Shown here one piece after another: positions 1 to 7,959 of a DNA stretch of 11,688 nucleotides; the stretch's first letter is position 1; the number at the start of each line of letters is the position of its first letter. Location: positions 1 to 11,688 of the forward strand of contig JAEZWL010000198.1 of the NCBI GenBank assembly GCA_023420245.1, read 5' to 3'. The notes beneath the pieces were generated by a model. It was not told the origin of the DNA, ran no database searches, and was given only the letters and a program-made list of their open reading frames with translations. The DNA comes from Bacillota bacterium. GTDB taxonomy: Bacteria; Bacillota; Clostridia; Oscillospirales; Acutalibacteraceae. Both the position numbers and the translations under genes were made by a program.

Positions 1-1625
1 GCACAGACCTGACCGATATCAGCCTAACCGTGCAAAAAGGGGATTTTATTTTAATTTTTGGGAAATCCGGGTGCGGAAAAAGCACCTTGCTCCGGCAGCT
101 CAAGCCGGTAATCGCGCCGTTTGGGAAACGCGAGGGCAAAATCGAATTTCGCGGTAAAGATATCCTGAGCCTTTCCGACCGGGAACAAAGCACTGCGATT
201 GGATTTGTTTCGCAGAATCCGGATAACCAGATCGTAACCGACAAGGTCTGGCATGAGCTGGCGTTCGGGCTGGAAAATCTGGGGTATGACAGCCAGACCA
301 TCCGGCTCAGGGTTGCGGAAATGGCTTCTTTTTTCGGAATTCAGGATTGGTTCTTCAAACCGGTCACCAAGCTTTCCGGCGGGCAAAGGCAAATTCTCAA
401 TCTGGCGTCCGTCATGGTAATGCAGCCGGAGGTTTTACTGCTGGACGAGCCGACCTCTCAGCTTGACCCGATCGCGACGTCCAATTTTATTCAGGTATTA
501 AAGAAGATAAACGATGAGCTCGGTGTAACGATTGTGATTTCTGAACACCATTTGGAAGAGGTATTCCCGGTTTGCAGCCGCGTTATTTTTCTGGAGAAAG
601 GCAGGCTGGCACTGGACGCATTCCCACGCGAAATCGGGAGCGCCATGATAAGAGGAAGCAGCGATATGTATGCCGCGCTCCCTGCCTGCGTAAAAATCTC
701 CGCCGAGCTGTCGGGCAAGGAAACTCCGATCACGGTAAAGGAAGCCAAGCAGTGGCTGGAGGATCATGTGCGTCCGTCGTCAAGCCCGGCGCGAAAAGAA
801 CTGGAGCATCGCATCCGCGCGGCTTCTGTTCCCGCAGTTACGCTGGAGGATATCTGGTTTCGGTATGACAAAAAATCAGAGGATATTGTACGGGGGGTTA
901 CGCTGGAAATTCAAAAGGGAAGCCTGTTCAGCATCGTGGGCGGAAACGGCGTGGGAAAATCAACGCTGCTTTCCGTAATCGGTGGAATCCGCTCGCCGTA
1001 CCGTGGCAGAGTGAGGCTGTTTGAAAAGGATTGGAACCGAATTGAACGGAATCAAAGATACCGGGGGTTAATCGGCTATCTGCCGCAGGAGCCCCGAAAT
1101 CTGTTTTCGCGCAGCACCGTCCGCAGGGATTTGGAGGAAATCGCGCTGTCGACTTACCGCGACCGAGATACCGCGAAACGGAAGGCGGAGGAAACCGCGG
1201 ATTTCTTCCATTTGACCTCCCTGCTGGAGCGACACCCGTTCGACCTGAGCGGCGGCGAGCAGCAATGCGCGGCGCTTGCCAAGGTAATGCTGACCGAGCC
1301 GGAAATCCTTCTGCTGGATGAACCTACAAAAGGAATTGACACGGCTTATAAAGCAACGCTGTCCGAATTCTTTTCCGCGCTGAAGCAGGAGGGAAAAACC
1401 ATTGTGATGGTGTCGCACGATATTGATTTCTGCGCGGAGTGCTCCGACCGATGCGCGCTCATGTTCAACGGGGAGATTCTCTCAGAAAATAACACAAGGG
1501 AATTTTTTACGGGCAACAATTTCTATACTACCCCGTCAAACCGGATGGCTCGCGAGCTCTTTCCCGATACGCTAACCTGCGAGGATGTGATTGAAGCATG
1601 CCGAAAAAGCCAAATCAGCGTCTGA
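1..1625 (+). CDS. ECF transporter double-domain ATPase, 5' partial
   Basis: Cytoplasmic ATPase that powers an energy-coupling-factor vitamin/metal importer. The frame stays open from base 3 to the window edge, and those nine extra residues fit the strand before Walker A. The GTG at 30 is therefore not the true start, and the gene begins upstream. Counting residues from base 30, domain 1 has Walker A GKSGCGKST (11-19), a Q-loop QNPDNQ (62-67) typical of ECF ATPases, signature LSGGQRQ (115-121) and Walker B LLLDEP (136-141). Domain 2 has Walker A GGNGVGKST (304-312), signature LSGGEQQ (406-412), Walker B with DEPTKGID (430-437) and the H-loop SHD (462-464). All nucleotide-binding motifs of both halves look intact, so this is a fused EcfA-EcfA' pair rather than two genes. 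It overlaps the S-component gene by 28 bases (or 1 base if that gene starts at 1625). The transmembrane T component is not in the window and is probably encoded upstream. Confidence 0.93.
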   Translation, partial: TDLTDISLTVQKGDFILIFGKSGCGKSTLLRQLKPVIAPFGKREGKIEFRGKDILSLSDREQSTAIGFVSQNPDNQIVTDKVWHELAFGLENLGYDSQTIRLRVAEMASFFGIQDWFFKPVTKLSGGQRQILNLASVMVMQPEVLLLDEPTSQLDPIATSNFIQVLKKINDELGVTIVISEHHLEEVFPVCSRVIFLEKGRLALDAFPREIGSAMIRGSSDMYAALPACVKISAELSGKETPITVKEAKQWLEDHVRPSSSPARKELEHRIRAASVPAVTLEDIWFRYDKKSEDIVRGVTLEIQKGSLFSIVGGNGVGKSTLLSVIGGIRSPYRGRVRLFEKDWNRIERNQRYRGLIGYLPQEPRNLFSRSTVRRDLEEIALSTYRDRDTAKRKAEETADFFHLTSLLERHPFDLSGGEQQCAALAKVMLTEPEILLLDEPTKGIDTAYKATLSEFFSALKQEGKTIVMVSHDIDFCAECSDRCALMFNGEILSENNTREFFTGNNFYTTPSNRMARELFPDTLTCEDVIEACRKSQISV

Positions 1626-2326
1626 TGCTTTCTTCGTTCCTGATTCTGGCAGCCATTCCGCTTACCATTGCGTTTGGCGTGGTATTCCTGCAGGACCGGA
1701 AATATTACTTTATCAGCGCCGCTATTTTAATTGATACCATGCTCCCCTTTCTGCTGGTTTTTGAACACCGGAAACCAAAGGCACGCGAAATCATTTTGAT
1801 TTGCTCTCTGTCTGCCATTGCGGTAGTCGGGAGAATTGCGTTTTTTATGCTGCCGCAGTTTAAGCCGGTAACGGCTGTGGTGATTGTCTCAGCGGTCTGC
1901 CTCGGTCCGGAGGCCGGTTTTCTGGTTGGGGCAATGTCCGGCTTTGTCTCTAATTTCTTTTTCGGGCATGGTCCGTGGACCCCGTGGCAGATGTTCAGCT
2001 TCGGTATGATCGGCTTTCTGGCGGGAATTTTGTTTCAAAAAGGTATGCTCAAGCCAAACAAAGCCGCGCTCTGCACCTTCGGCGGGCTGGCAACGTTCTT
2101 TATCTACGGGGGTCTGATGAACTTCGCCTCCGTACTCATGTACTCCACCGCAATCAACCGGGAGACTTTGATCGCGGCTTACCTGACGGGCATTCCGTTT
2201 GACTTCATCCACGCGTCGTCCACGGTTATTTTTTTATTTTTTATGGAGAAACCAATGTCCGAAAAAATCGCGAGAATCCGGTTGAAATACGGATTAATCG
2301 AGGACAACGGAGCTCCGGATTCCTAA
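1598..2326 (+). CDS. ECF transporter S component (substrate-binding membrane subunit)
   Basis: Integral membrane protein of 242 residues that would bind the substrate and dock on the ECF ATPase/T module. Hydrophobic segments are visible at about 11-31, 34-55, 64-84, 90-121, 128-147, 155-181 and 190-217, matching the roughly six-helix S-component plan. A glycine/aromatic stretch GHGPWTPWQMFSFG (123-136) in the middle is of the kind seen in clostridial S components. A TATAAT-like promoter is not needed: the gene sits inside the operon. Start choice is open. ATG 1598 overlaps the ATPase by 28 bases and has GAGG 13 bases upstream, while ATG 1625 gives a TGATG one-base overlap suited to coupled translation but lacks a clear binding site. 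The substrate is not readable from the sequence. The secreted toroid protein downstream makes cobalamin or a related cofactor a reasonable but unproven guess. Confidence 0.85.
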   Translation: MPKKPNQRLMLSSFLILAAIPLTIAFGVVFLQDRKYYFISAAILIDTMLPFLLVFEHRKPKAREIILICSLSAIAVVGRIAFFMLPQFKPVTAVVIVSAVCLGPEAGFLVGAMSGFVSNFFFGHGPWTPWQMFSFGMIGFLAGILFQKGMLKPNKAALCTFGGLATFFIYGGLMNFASVLMYSTAINRETLIAAYLTGIPFDFIHASSTVIFLFFMEKPMSEKIARIRLKYGLIEDNGAPDS

Positions 2327-2431
2327 GGCAACCCCGCACAAAGTGAACATTGCTGAGCTTGCGGTCCTCGGTGTTACCCTAATATATCCCCGGGGAGGAA
2401 AACAAACGGGAGCAAAGCTCTTCTATGAAAC

Positions 2432-2437
2432 AGGAGG
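2432..2437 (+). promoter_or_regulatory. Strong ribosome binding site fixing the start at 2443
   Basis: AGGAGG sits five bases before ATG 2443. The in-frame ATG at 2425 lies upstream of this site and would add six residues (MKQEVF) in front of a normal lysine-led signal peptide, so 2443 is the better start. Confidence 0.85.
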
Positions 2438-2442
2438 TTTTT

Positions 2443-4779
2443 ATGAAAAAGGCTGCAAAATCTTTTCTGGCGTTATTTCTCTCAGCTGTCATGATCCTGA
2501 GCGGAGCCGGCGTGAGCGCATTTGCCGACACGAAATCCGCACCGGAAATAAAAAAGCTGGAGGTCTCCGCGCAGGAAATGAGCGACGATGTCTGCAAGGC
2601 GCTTGTCAAAACCGTTCCGTCACCCGCGTTCGGCACCTTCGGCGGTGAGTGGACCGTTCTGGCGCTCGCCCGCTCCAACTACGACGTTCCGAAAAACTAC
2701 TATACCACCTACTACAACAATGTGGTGAACACGGTAAAGGAAGCGCAGGGAAAGCTTTCGACAAACAAGTACACCGAATATTCCAGGGCGATTCTGGGTC
2801 TGACCTCGATCGGGCGCGACCCCAGAAATGTAGGCGGATACAACCTGATTAACCCGCTCGCCGACTTTGACGGTGTAAAAAAGCAGGGAATCAACGGACC
2901 GATTTTTGCTTTGCTCGCCCTTGACTCCTATGAATACGAGATGCCGGAGCTTACGGCAAAGGGAACGCAGAATTCCCGTGATTCGATGCTTGACTACATT
3001 TTATCCAAAGAAATACAAGGCGGCGGCTGGGCGCTCACCGGAAAAAACCCGGACCCCGACATTACCGCAATGGCTTTGCAGGCTTTAGCAAAATACAAAA
3101 ACAAGTCCGAAGTTTCCGGCGCCATTGACCGTGGAATCGAAGCGCTTTCCAAGCTGCAAAAAAGCGACGGCGGCTACGCGAGCTGGGGCTCTGTGAACGC
3201 GGAAAGCATCGCGCAGGTAATTGTTGCGCTGACCGAGCTTGGAATCGACCCCAAAACAGATTCACGCTTTATCCAGCCGGACGGCAGCTGGCTGCTTTCC
3301 TCTTTGGCAAAGTTCTATGTTCCCGGAAAGGGCTTTAAACATATTTTAAGCGGCAGCGCAGACGCGATGGCAACGGATCAATGCGCTTACGCGCTTGCGG
3401 CCTATCACCGGGGCGGGCTTTACGATATGACCGACGTCAGCCCGGCAGAGCTGGAAATTACCGCTTTTGCGGAGCTGACTGTAAAAAGCCGAACCGTAAA
3501 ATACGGCACCGATCAAAAATCCTTAAGCCTCCCCTCCTCCCTATCCGCTACGGTCAACAAAAAGAAGGAAACGATCAGCGGAATCACCTGGGAATCCGAC
3601 CCGAATTACGATCCTCAATCTCCGGGCACCTATACCTTTACCGCCGTACTGCCTGACGGCAATTATACGCTTGCCGGAAAAGCGGAGCTCCCGCAAATTC
3701 AGGTGACCGTCGCGGCACAGAACGGTTCGTCTGCCGGGAATGGCACAAACAGCACCGGCGCCAGCACCCGGACAGAAATCCCTCTGAACCCGGACGAAGC
3801 ACCGGTAATCAGCGGAACTACGGCAGCTGTAACCACTACCGTTCAGGCTGACCTTGCCTCTGTTATCGCGGGCGCAACCGCTAAAAAGCCGGAAAAAATC
3901 ACGATTTCACCGCCGACAGCCTCTATTCTGGAGCAGCTGAAAAACGCGGGTGTAAAAACGGTGTCTTTGATTATAAAGGCACCCAAAGCTGTAATCGATA
4001 ACACCAATCCAAACGCAAAAATTGAAATTAGTCTGGACTCGTCCGCTTTACAGGCGGCCAAGGCATCCCAAAAGGATATCTCGCTTTCCGTCGTAAATTC
4101 CGATACCGGTAAAGAAGTATATTCCTGGAGCTTCGCCGGAGCGGCGCTGAAACAGTCCGTAGCCGCCGTTACCAAAGTGAATCTCTCCCTGGACATTTCA
4201 CTGGTGAAAAATGACGCGTCCGCAAGCGGGATTGTTTCTTCCGCAGCGTCCGCCACCGGTCCTTCCGGTGTGCTGGTGCGGTTTGGCGGCAGCGGTCTGC
4301 TTCCGGGTGCGGCTCAGCTGAAAATTTATGTTGGCGGGCAGGAAGGCTGCGCTCCCGGTTCAAGGGTATATCTGTATCATTTAAACAACACCGCGAGGAT
4401 ACTTGAAAAAACGCCAAAGGGTGAATATACGGTGGATGCCGACGGATATCTCACGCTCACACTTGCACAATGCTCCGACTATGTTCTGCTTCCGAAGCCC
4501 GCGCCAAACCCGTATCCTGTGGAATCAGACACCGTGTTTCCAACCGGCATCAAATCAGGAAAGACCTATACCTTTGCCATAACGGTAACCGGCGACGCTG
4601 TTCCTGCCTTGACGGTCGGCAACCAAAGGGCTTTTAACAGCGCGGTTAAGCGCGTTGGTAACAAATACTATTTCAGCGTAACGGCGGTCGGAGCTCCGGG
4701 CGTCATGACTGCTGTTTACAGTACGCTCAAGGGGCAGAAGCCGGTGGTATTGTCTTACGTCGCGGTGGAAAAGCCTTAA
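2443..4779 (+). CDS. Secreted alpha/alpha-toroid protein with Big_4-like Ig domain
   Basis: Exported protein of 778 residues, probably a surface or extracellular ligand-binding partner of the ECF transporter. It has a signal peptide with N-terminal KK, a hydrophobic core (8-24) and an AFA cleavage motif before Asp29. Residues about 45-325 are helical repeats of the prenyltransferase/squalene-cyclase/intrinsic-factor type: YSRAILGLTSIG (113-124), INGPIFALLALDS (150-162), DITAMALQALAKY (206-218), DGGYASWGS (242-250), ESIAQVIVALTELG (254-267) and DQCAYALAAYHR (312-323). Residues about 340-423 form a Firmicutes Big_4-like Ig domain ending PGTYTFTAVLPDG...LPQIQVTV. A Ser/Thr/Gly/Asn-rich linker follows (424-445), then beta-rich regions (455-685, ending CSDYVLLP) and a terminal beta domain (695-778). 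I see no polyprenyl-cyclase DxDD motif, LPxTG, SLH repeat or lipobox, so an enzymatic role is unlikely and the anchoring is unknown. A promoter of its own in the 116-base gap upstream is possible but poorly supported (TTGCGG at 2359, AT-rich TAATATAT near 2380). Confidence 0.85.
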   Translation: MKKAAKSFLALFLSAVMILSGAGVSAFADTKSAPEIKKLEVSAQEMSDDVCKALVKTVPSPAFGTFGGEWTVLALARSNYDVPKNYYTTYYNNVVNTVKEAQGKLSTNKYTEYSRAILGLTSIGRDPRNVGGYNLINPLADFDGVKKQGINGPIFALLALDSYEYEMPELTAKGTQNSRDSMLDYILSKEIQGGGWALTGKNPDPDITAMALQALAKYKNKSEVSGAIDRGIEALSKLQKSDGGYASWGSVNAESIAQVIVALTELGIDPKTDSRFIQPDGSWLLSSLAKFYVPGKGFKHILSGSADAMATDQCAYALAAYHRGGLYDMTDVSPAELEITAFAELTVKSRTVKYGTDQKSLSLPSSLSATVNKKKETISGITWESDPNYDPQSPGTYTFTAVLPDGNYTLAGKAELPQIQVTVAAQNGSSAGNGTNSTGASTRTEIPLNPDEAPVISGTTAAVTTTVQADLASVIAGATAKKPEKITISPPTASILEQLKNAGVKTVSLIIKAPKAVIDNTNPNAKIEISLDSSALQAAKASQKDISLSVVNSDTGKEVYSWSFAGAALKQSVAAVTKVNLSLDISLVKNDASASGIVSSAASATGPSGVLVRFGGSGLLPGAAQLKIYVGGQEGCAPGSRVYLYHLNNTARILEKTPKGEYTVDADGYLTLTLAQCSDYVLLPKPAPNPYPVESDTVFPTGIKSGKTYTFAITVTGDAVPALTVGNQRAFNSAVKRVGNKYYFSVTAVGAPGVMTAVYSTLKGQKPVVLSYVAVEKP

Positions 4780-4843
4780 GGTCAAATAAGCAGGCGGCTG
4801 GTACTCCCTCCGCCTTCAAATAGAGAAGATGCGTCCTTTCCGC

Positions 4844-4898
4844 GAAAAAGCCAGAATTTCCAATCCCTGTTCGGGAGAGTGAAATTTCTGGCTTTTTC
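4844..4898. terminator. Bidirectional rho-independent terminator between convergent operons
   Basis: The left arm 4844-4860 (GAAAAAGCCAGAATTTC) pairs with 4881-4898 (GAAATTTCTGGCTTTTTC), with one bulged T. The loop carries a second small stem, TCCC 4864-4867 with GGGA 4873-4876. The A-run on one side and T-run on the other give a U-tract on both strands. It therefore can end both the secreted-protein transcript from the left and the isomerase transcript from the right. The rest of the 151-base gap shows only a weak 6-bp inverted repeat (4792-4797 with 4810-4815). Confidence 0.9.
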
Positions 4899-4930
4899 TC
4901 TTGGAGCGTTATGAAAAGCGTTAAGGAAAA

Positions 4931-6415
4931 TCAAGCAAAGGGGTTCTCGTTGTGGTAAAGAAGACCCTTGGGGCGGTTGAACTCGATGTCCTCGACGCCG
5001 AGGTAATCAAGCAGGGTGTACAGGGCCTTGCCGTAGTGACCGAAGGCGACCGCACCGTGGTGCGGGTAGCGTTTGGCGATCAGTACGTAGCGGTAGAAGC
5101 GCTTCATTTCGGGAATCGCGAAGATTCCGATGCCGCCGAAGGAACGGGTGCCAACCGGAAGAACCTCACCCTCCGCGACATAAGCGTGCAGGGAGGTGTC
5201 CGCCGCGCTTTGCAGGCGGAAGAAGGTAATCTCTCCGGGAGCGATGTCACCCTCCAGCGTGCCGCGGGTAAAGTCCGGGGTGCCGTTGTTTTCCAGCAGG
5301 CGGTTCTGGATCAGCTGGTACTTCACCGCGCCCTTCGAAAGCTTGCAGAGCGGGGTGTTGCCGCAGTGGAAGCCCATAAAGGTATCCTCTAAGGTATAGT
5401 TGTATTTGCCCTTGACCTCTTTTTCGAACATATCCGCCGGAACGGAGTTGTTGATATCGAGAAGCGTAACCGCGTCGTTGGTGATGCAGGCGCCGATGTA
5501 TTCGCTGAGCGCGCCGTAAATATCCACCTCGCAGGCGACCGGAATGCCCTTGGCGGCAAGGCGGCTGTTGACATAGCAAGGCTCAAAGCCGAATTCACTC
5601 GGGAAGGCCGGCCAGCATTTGTCCGCGAACACCACATATTCCCTTGCGCCTCTGTTGTTTTCCGCCCAGTCGAGCAGGGTAAGCTCAAACTGTGCCATGC
5701 GGGGCAGAAGGTCGGGGTACTGGTTGCCGACACCCAGCTCGGCGGCCATATCGTCGGCAATTTCCTTGATTCTCGGGTCGCCGTTATGCGCCTTGTAGGA
5801 AACCAGGAGGTCGAGCTCGGAGTTTTCCTGAATCTCCACCCCGATGTCGTAAAGGGCTTTGATCGGCGCGTTGCAGGCGAAGAAATCCTGCGGGCGCGGA
5901 CCGAAGGTAATAATCTTGAGACTGCTTAAGCCGATGATCGCGCGGGCGACCGGAACGAAATCCGCGATCATATTGGTGATAGCTTCGGCGGTACCGACCG
6001 GATATTCCGGAATGATTGCTTTCAGCTTGCGAAGACCGAGGTTGTAGGAGCAGTTGAGCATGCCGCAGTAAGCGTCGCCGCGCCCGTTAATCAGGTCGTC
6101 GCCGCTCTCTTCAGCCGCCGCGACATACATCACGGGACCGCTGAATTCCCTGGCGATTAGTGTTTCCGAGGTTTCCGGACCGAAATTGCCCAGAAATACC
6201 ACAAGCGCGTTGCAGCCGGCGTCCTTTCCTTCCGCAACGGCCTTGAGCATATCGTTCTCATTCTCGACCGTGGTTTTGCACTCAAAGATGGAGCCGCCCT
6301 TTTTTGTGTAGCCTTCCACGATTGCTTTTCTGCGCTTTTCCGAAAGCGAGATCACAAAGCAGTCGCGGCTCACGGAGATGATGCCCAGTTTTACCTCGGG
6401 GATATTTGTTTTCAT
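4931..6415 (-). CDS. L-fucose/L-arabinose isomerase family protein
   Basis: Cytoplasmic 494-residue aldose-ketose isomerase, last gene of the sugar operon. The N-terminal part has an alternating strand/helix pattern (for example ALVVFLGNFG, 70-79) like the family's first domains. The candidate Mn(II) and acid/base residues are Glu296 (CEVDIYGAL), Asp320 (LLDIN), His350 (GFHCGNTP) and His452/453 (PHHGAVAFGHYG). The 24-residue spacing of Glu296 and Asp320 equals that of the catalytic E337/D361 pair in E. coli FucI. At 494 residues it is shorter than classical FucI (about 590) and close to AraA in length, so it belongs to a divergent branch and its substrate cannot be named; L-fucose, D-arabinose, L-arabinose or another aldose are possible. 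GGAGG at 6424-6428 lies eight bases before the ATG, and the gap from the kinase gene is 28 bases. The transcript should end at the hairpin at 4844-4898. Confidence 0.83.
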   Translation of the reverse strand: MKTNIPEVKLGIISVSRDCFVISLSEKRRKAIVEGYTKKGGSIFECKTTVENENDMLKAVAEGKDAGCNALVVFLGNFGPETSETLIAREFSGPVMYVAAAEESGDDLINGRGDAYCGMLNCSYNLGLRKLKAIIPEYPVGTAEAITNMIADFVPVARAIIGLSSLKIITFGPRPQDFFACNAPIKALYDIGVEIQENSELDLLVSYKAHNGDPRIKEIADDMAAELGVGNQYPDLLPRMAQFELTLLDWAENNRGAREYVVFADKCWPAFPSEFGFEPCYVNSRLAAKGIPVACEVDIYGALSEYIGACITNDAVTLLDINNSVPADMFEKEVKGKYNYTLEDTFMGFHCGNTPLCKLSKGAVKYQLIQNRLLENNGTPDFTRGTLEGDIAPGEITFFRLQSAADTSLHAYVAEGEVLPVGTRSFGGIGIFAIPEMKRFYRYVLIAKRYPHHGAVAFGHYGKALYTLLDYLGVEDIEFNRPKGLLYHNENPFA

Positions 6416-6443
6416 TTATGTAGCCTCCAGTTTGTCATTTCTA

Positions 6444-7958
6444 TTAATAGCTCCACTTCAGAGCGTCATAATATCCGGTATATTTTTGATACAGCCCCGC
6501 GTAGACCTCGCTGTTTTGCGGGATGGGAAGCGTTTCGGATTCGGGATGAATCAAAGCCACCGTATCCTCCAGACTGTTCCACACACCGACGGTTACGCCG
6601 GCGACCAGCGCCGCGCCGAAGGAGCCGCCCTCCGCGCTGCCGAACACCGTGCGTACGGGGAGCTGAAACACGTCGGCGAAAATCTGGCGCCAGATCGGGC
6701 TGTTTGCGCCGCCGCCCGCCAGAACGATTTCATCGGATACCAAGCCCGGGTTCACGCTCATGATGAGGTCGTACACCTGCTTGAGGGAATACGCCACGCC
6801 CTCCATGACCGCGCGCGCGAAATGCCCCTTGCCGTGCCTTGCGGTGATTCCGAGGAACGCGCCGGTGGCGGACGGGTCGTTGATGGGGGCGCGCTCGCCG
6901 GTCAGGTAGGGCAGGAAGATCAGACCGTCCGAGCCGGGAGCCGTTTCCTTCGCCTTCTGGTCAAGAAGGTAGTAGGAGCTTTTTCCGGTCTCCTTGCCCT
7001 GCTGGATTTCAAAATCCCCCAGCGCGTTGCGGAACCACATGTAGGAGCCCGCCGCCGAAAGGGTAACGCCCATCGCGTGGTAGGTTCCCGGGGCGTTGTT
7101 GCAGGAGACCTGCAGCAGACCGTTCGGGTTTTCCATATAGGCCGGCAGACCCATGGCAACCACGCCGCTGGTTCCGAGCGTAATCCCGATTCTTCCGGAC
7201 TTAATGAGTCCGAGTCCGGTCGTGGAGATCACGGCGTCGCCGCCGCCGCCCGAAATCACGGTGCCCTCCGGAATCCCGGTTAAATCGGAGGCTTCCTTGC
7301 TGACCGTTCCGGCTCTATCCGTGGATTCGACCACCCTTGGGAAAAGGCTGATATCCAAGCCGATCTTTTCCATCAGCTCCGTCGCCCACCTGCGTTCCTT
7401 TACATGGAACAGCCCGGTTCCCGACGCGTCGGAAACCTCGGTGATAAGCTCGCCGGAAAGGCGGAAGCGGATATAATCCTTCGGATTGAGGATGATTTTG
7501 GTTTTCTTGTAGTTTTCCGGCTCGTTCTCCTTCATCCAGAGAATTTTGCCGCCGGTAAAGCCGGTAAGCATCCGGTTGTTGGTATAGCCGAGAAGGGCAT
7601 CCAGCCCGCCTGCCAGCTCGGTAATCTCGTCGCACTGCTTTCCGGTGCGCTGGTCGTTCCACAGAATCGCGTTCCGCACGACCTTCCGGTTTTCATCCAG
7701 AGGCACCATGCCGTGCATCTGACCGGAGAGCCCGACCGCGCAGACGGTGCAGCCGTCCAGCGAGGGGAGAAGCCTTTTGATTCCGGCGACCACGCCCTGC
7801 CACCAGTCCTCGGGGTTCTGCTCCGACCATCCGGGCAGAGGGGTGTAAAGGGGGTATTCCTCGATGACCGAGCCCAGAATCCGTCCGGCGGGATCCAGCG
7901 CGAGCACCTTGCAGCCGGAGGTGCCGATATCCAGTCCTAAAATACATGTTGAGCCCAT
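6444..7958 (-). CDS. xylB: Xylulokinase-like FGGY carbohydrate kinase
   Basis: ATP-dependent kinase of 504 residues that phosphorylates a ketose made by the neighbouring isomerase. The N-terminal actin-like fold begins GLDIGTSGCKVLALD (8-22). GLSGQMHGMVPLD (76-88) and ILWNDQRT (98-105) are characteristic of xylulokinases. GGGGDA (237-242) contains the likely catalytic Asp241, equivalent to D233 of E. coli XylB. ITLGTSGVV (259-267) is the phosphate-binding element, LPYLTGERAP (349-358) and GVAYSLKQ (387-394) fit the FGGY C-terminal signatures, and AGGGANSPIWRQI (414-426) closes the nucleotide site. The start at 7958 is chosen because homology begins there and GGAGG (7965-7969) lies six bases before it. 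The frame is open upstream to 8171, but that part is only the antisense of DUF4867-gene codons. It starts one base after the stop of the DUF4867 gene. D-xylulose is the textbook substrate; with a FucI-like isomerase, D-ribulose or L-ketoses are also possible. Confidence 0.92.
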   Translation of the reverse strand: MGSTCILGLDIGTSGCKVLALDPAGRILGSVIEEYPLYTPLPGWSEQNPEDWWQGVVAGIKRLLPSLDGCTVCAVGLSGQMHGMVPLDENRKVVRNAILWNDQRTGKQCDEITELAGGLDALLGYTNNRMLTGFTGGKILWMKENEPENYKKTKIILNPKDYIRFRLSGELITEVSDASGTGLFHVKERRWATELMEKIGLDISLFPRVVESTDRAGTVSKEASDLTGIPEGTVISGGGGDAVISTTGLGLIKSGRIGITLGTSGVVAMGLPAYMENPNGLLQVSCNNAPGTYHAMGVTLSAAGSYMWFRNALGDFEIQQGKETGKSSYYLLDQKAKETAPGSDGLIFLPYLTGERAPINDPSATGAFLGITARHGKGHFARAVMEGVAYSLKQVYDLIMSVNPGLVSDEIVLAGGGANSPIWRQIFADVFQLPVRTVFGSAEGGSFGAALVAGVTVGVWNSLEDTVALIHPESETLPIPQNSEVYAGLYQKYTGYYDALKWSY

Positions 7959-7959
7959 A

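Noticed and set aside
30..32. GTG as the start of the ECF ATPase
   Set aside because: The reading frame is open to the window edge and the residues before it fit the strand that precedes Walker A, so the true start is upstream.
2327..2442. Cobalamin riboswitch before the secreted-protein gene
   Set aside because: The gap is too short for the usual element, and I could find neither a B12-box-like GCCACTG nor the other conserved blocks.
4792..4815. Second hairpin (AGGCGG/CCGCCT) in the convergent gap
   Set aside because: The stem is only six pairs with a 12-base loop and no T-run; the hairpin at 4844-4898 is a far better terminator.
6378..7283. Plus-strand open frame of 301 codons opposite the kinase gene
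   Set aside because: It is antisense to conserved FGGY kinase motifs, has a shadow-like composition, and has no credible start context.
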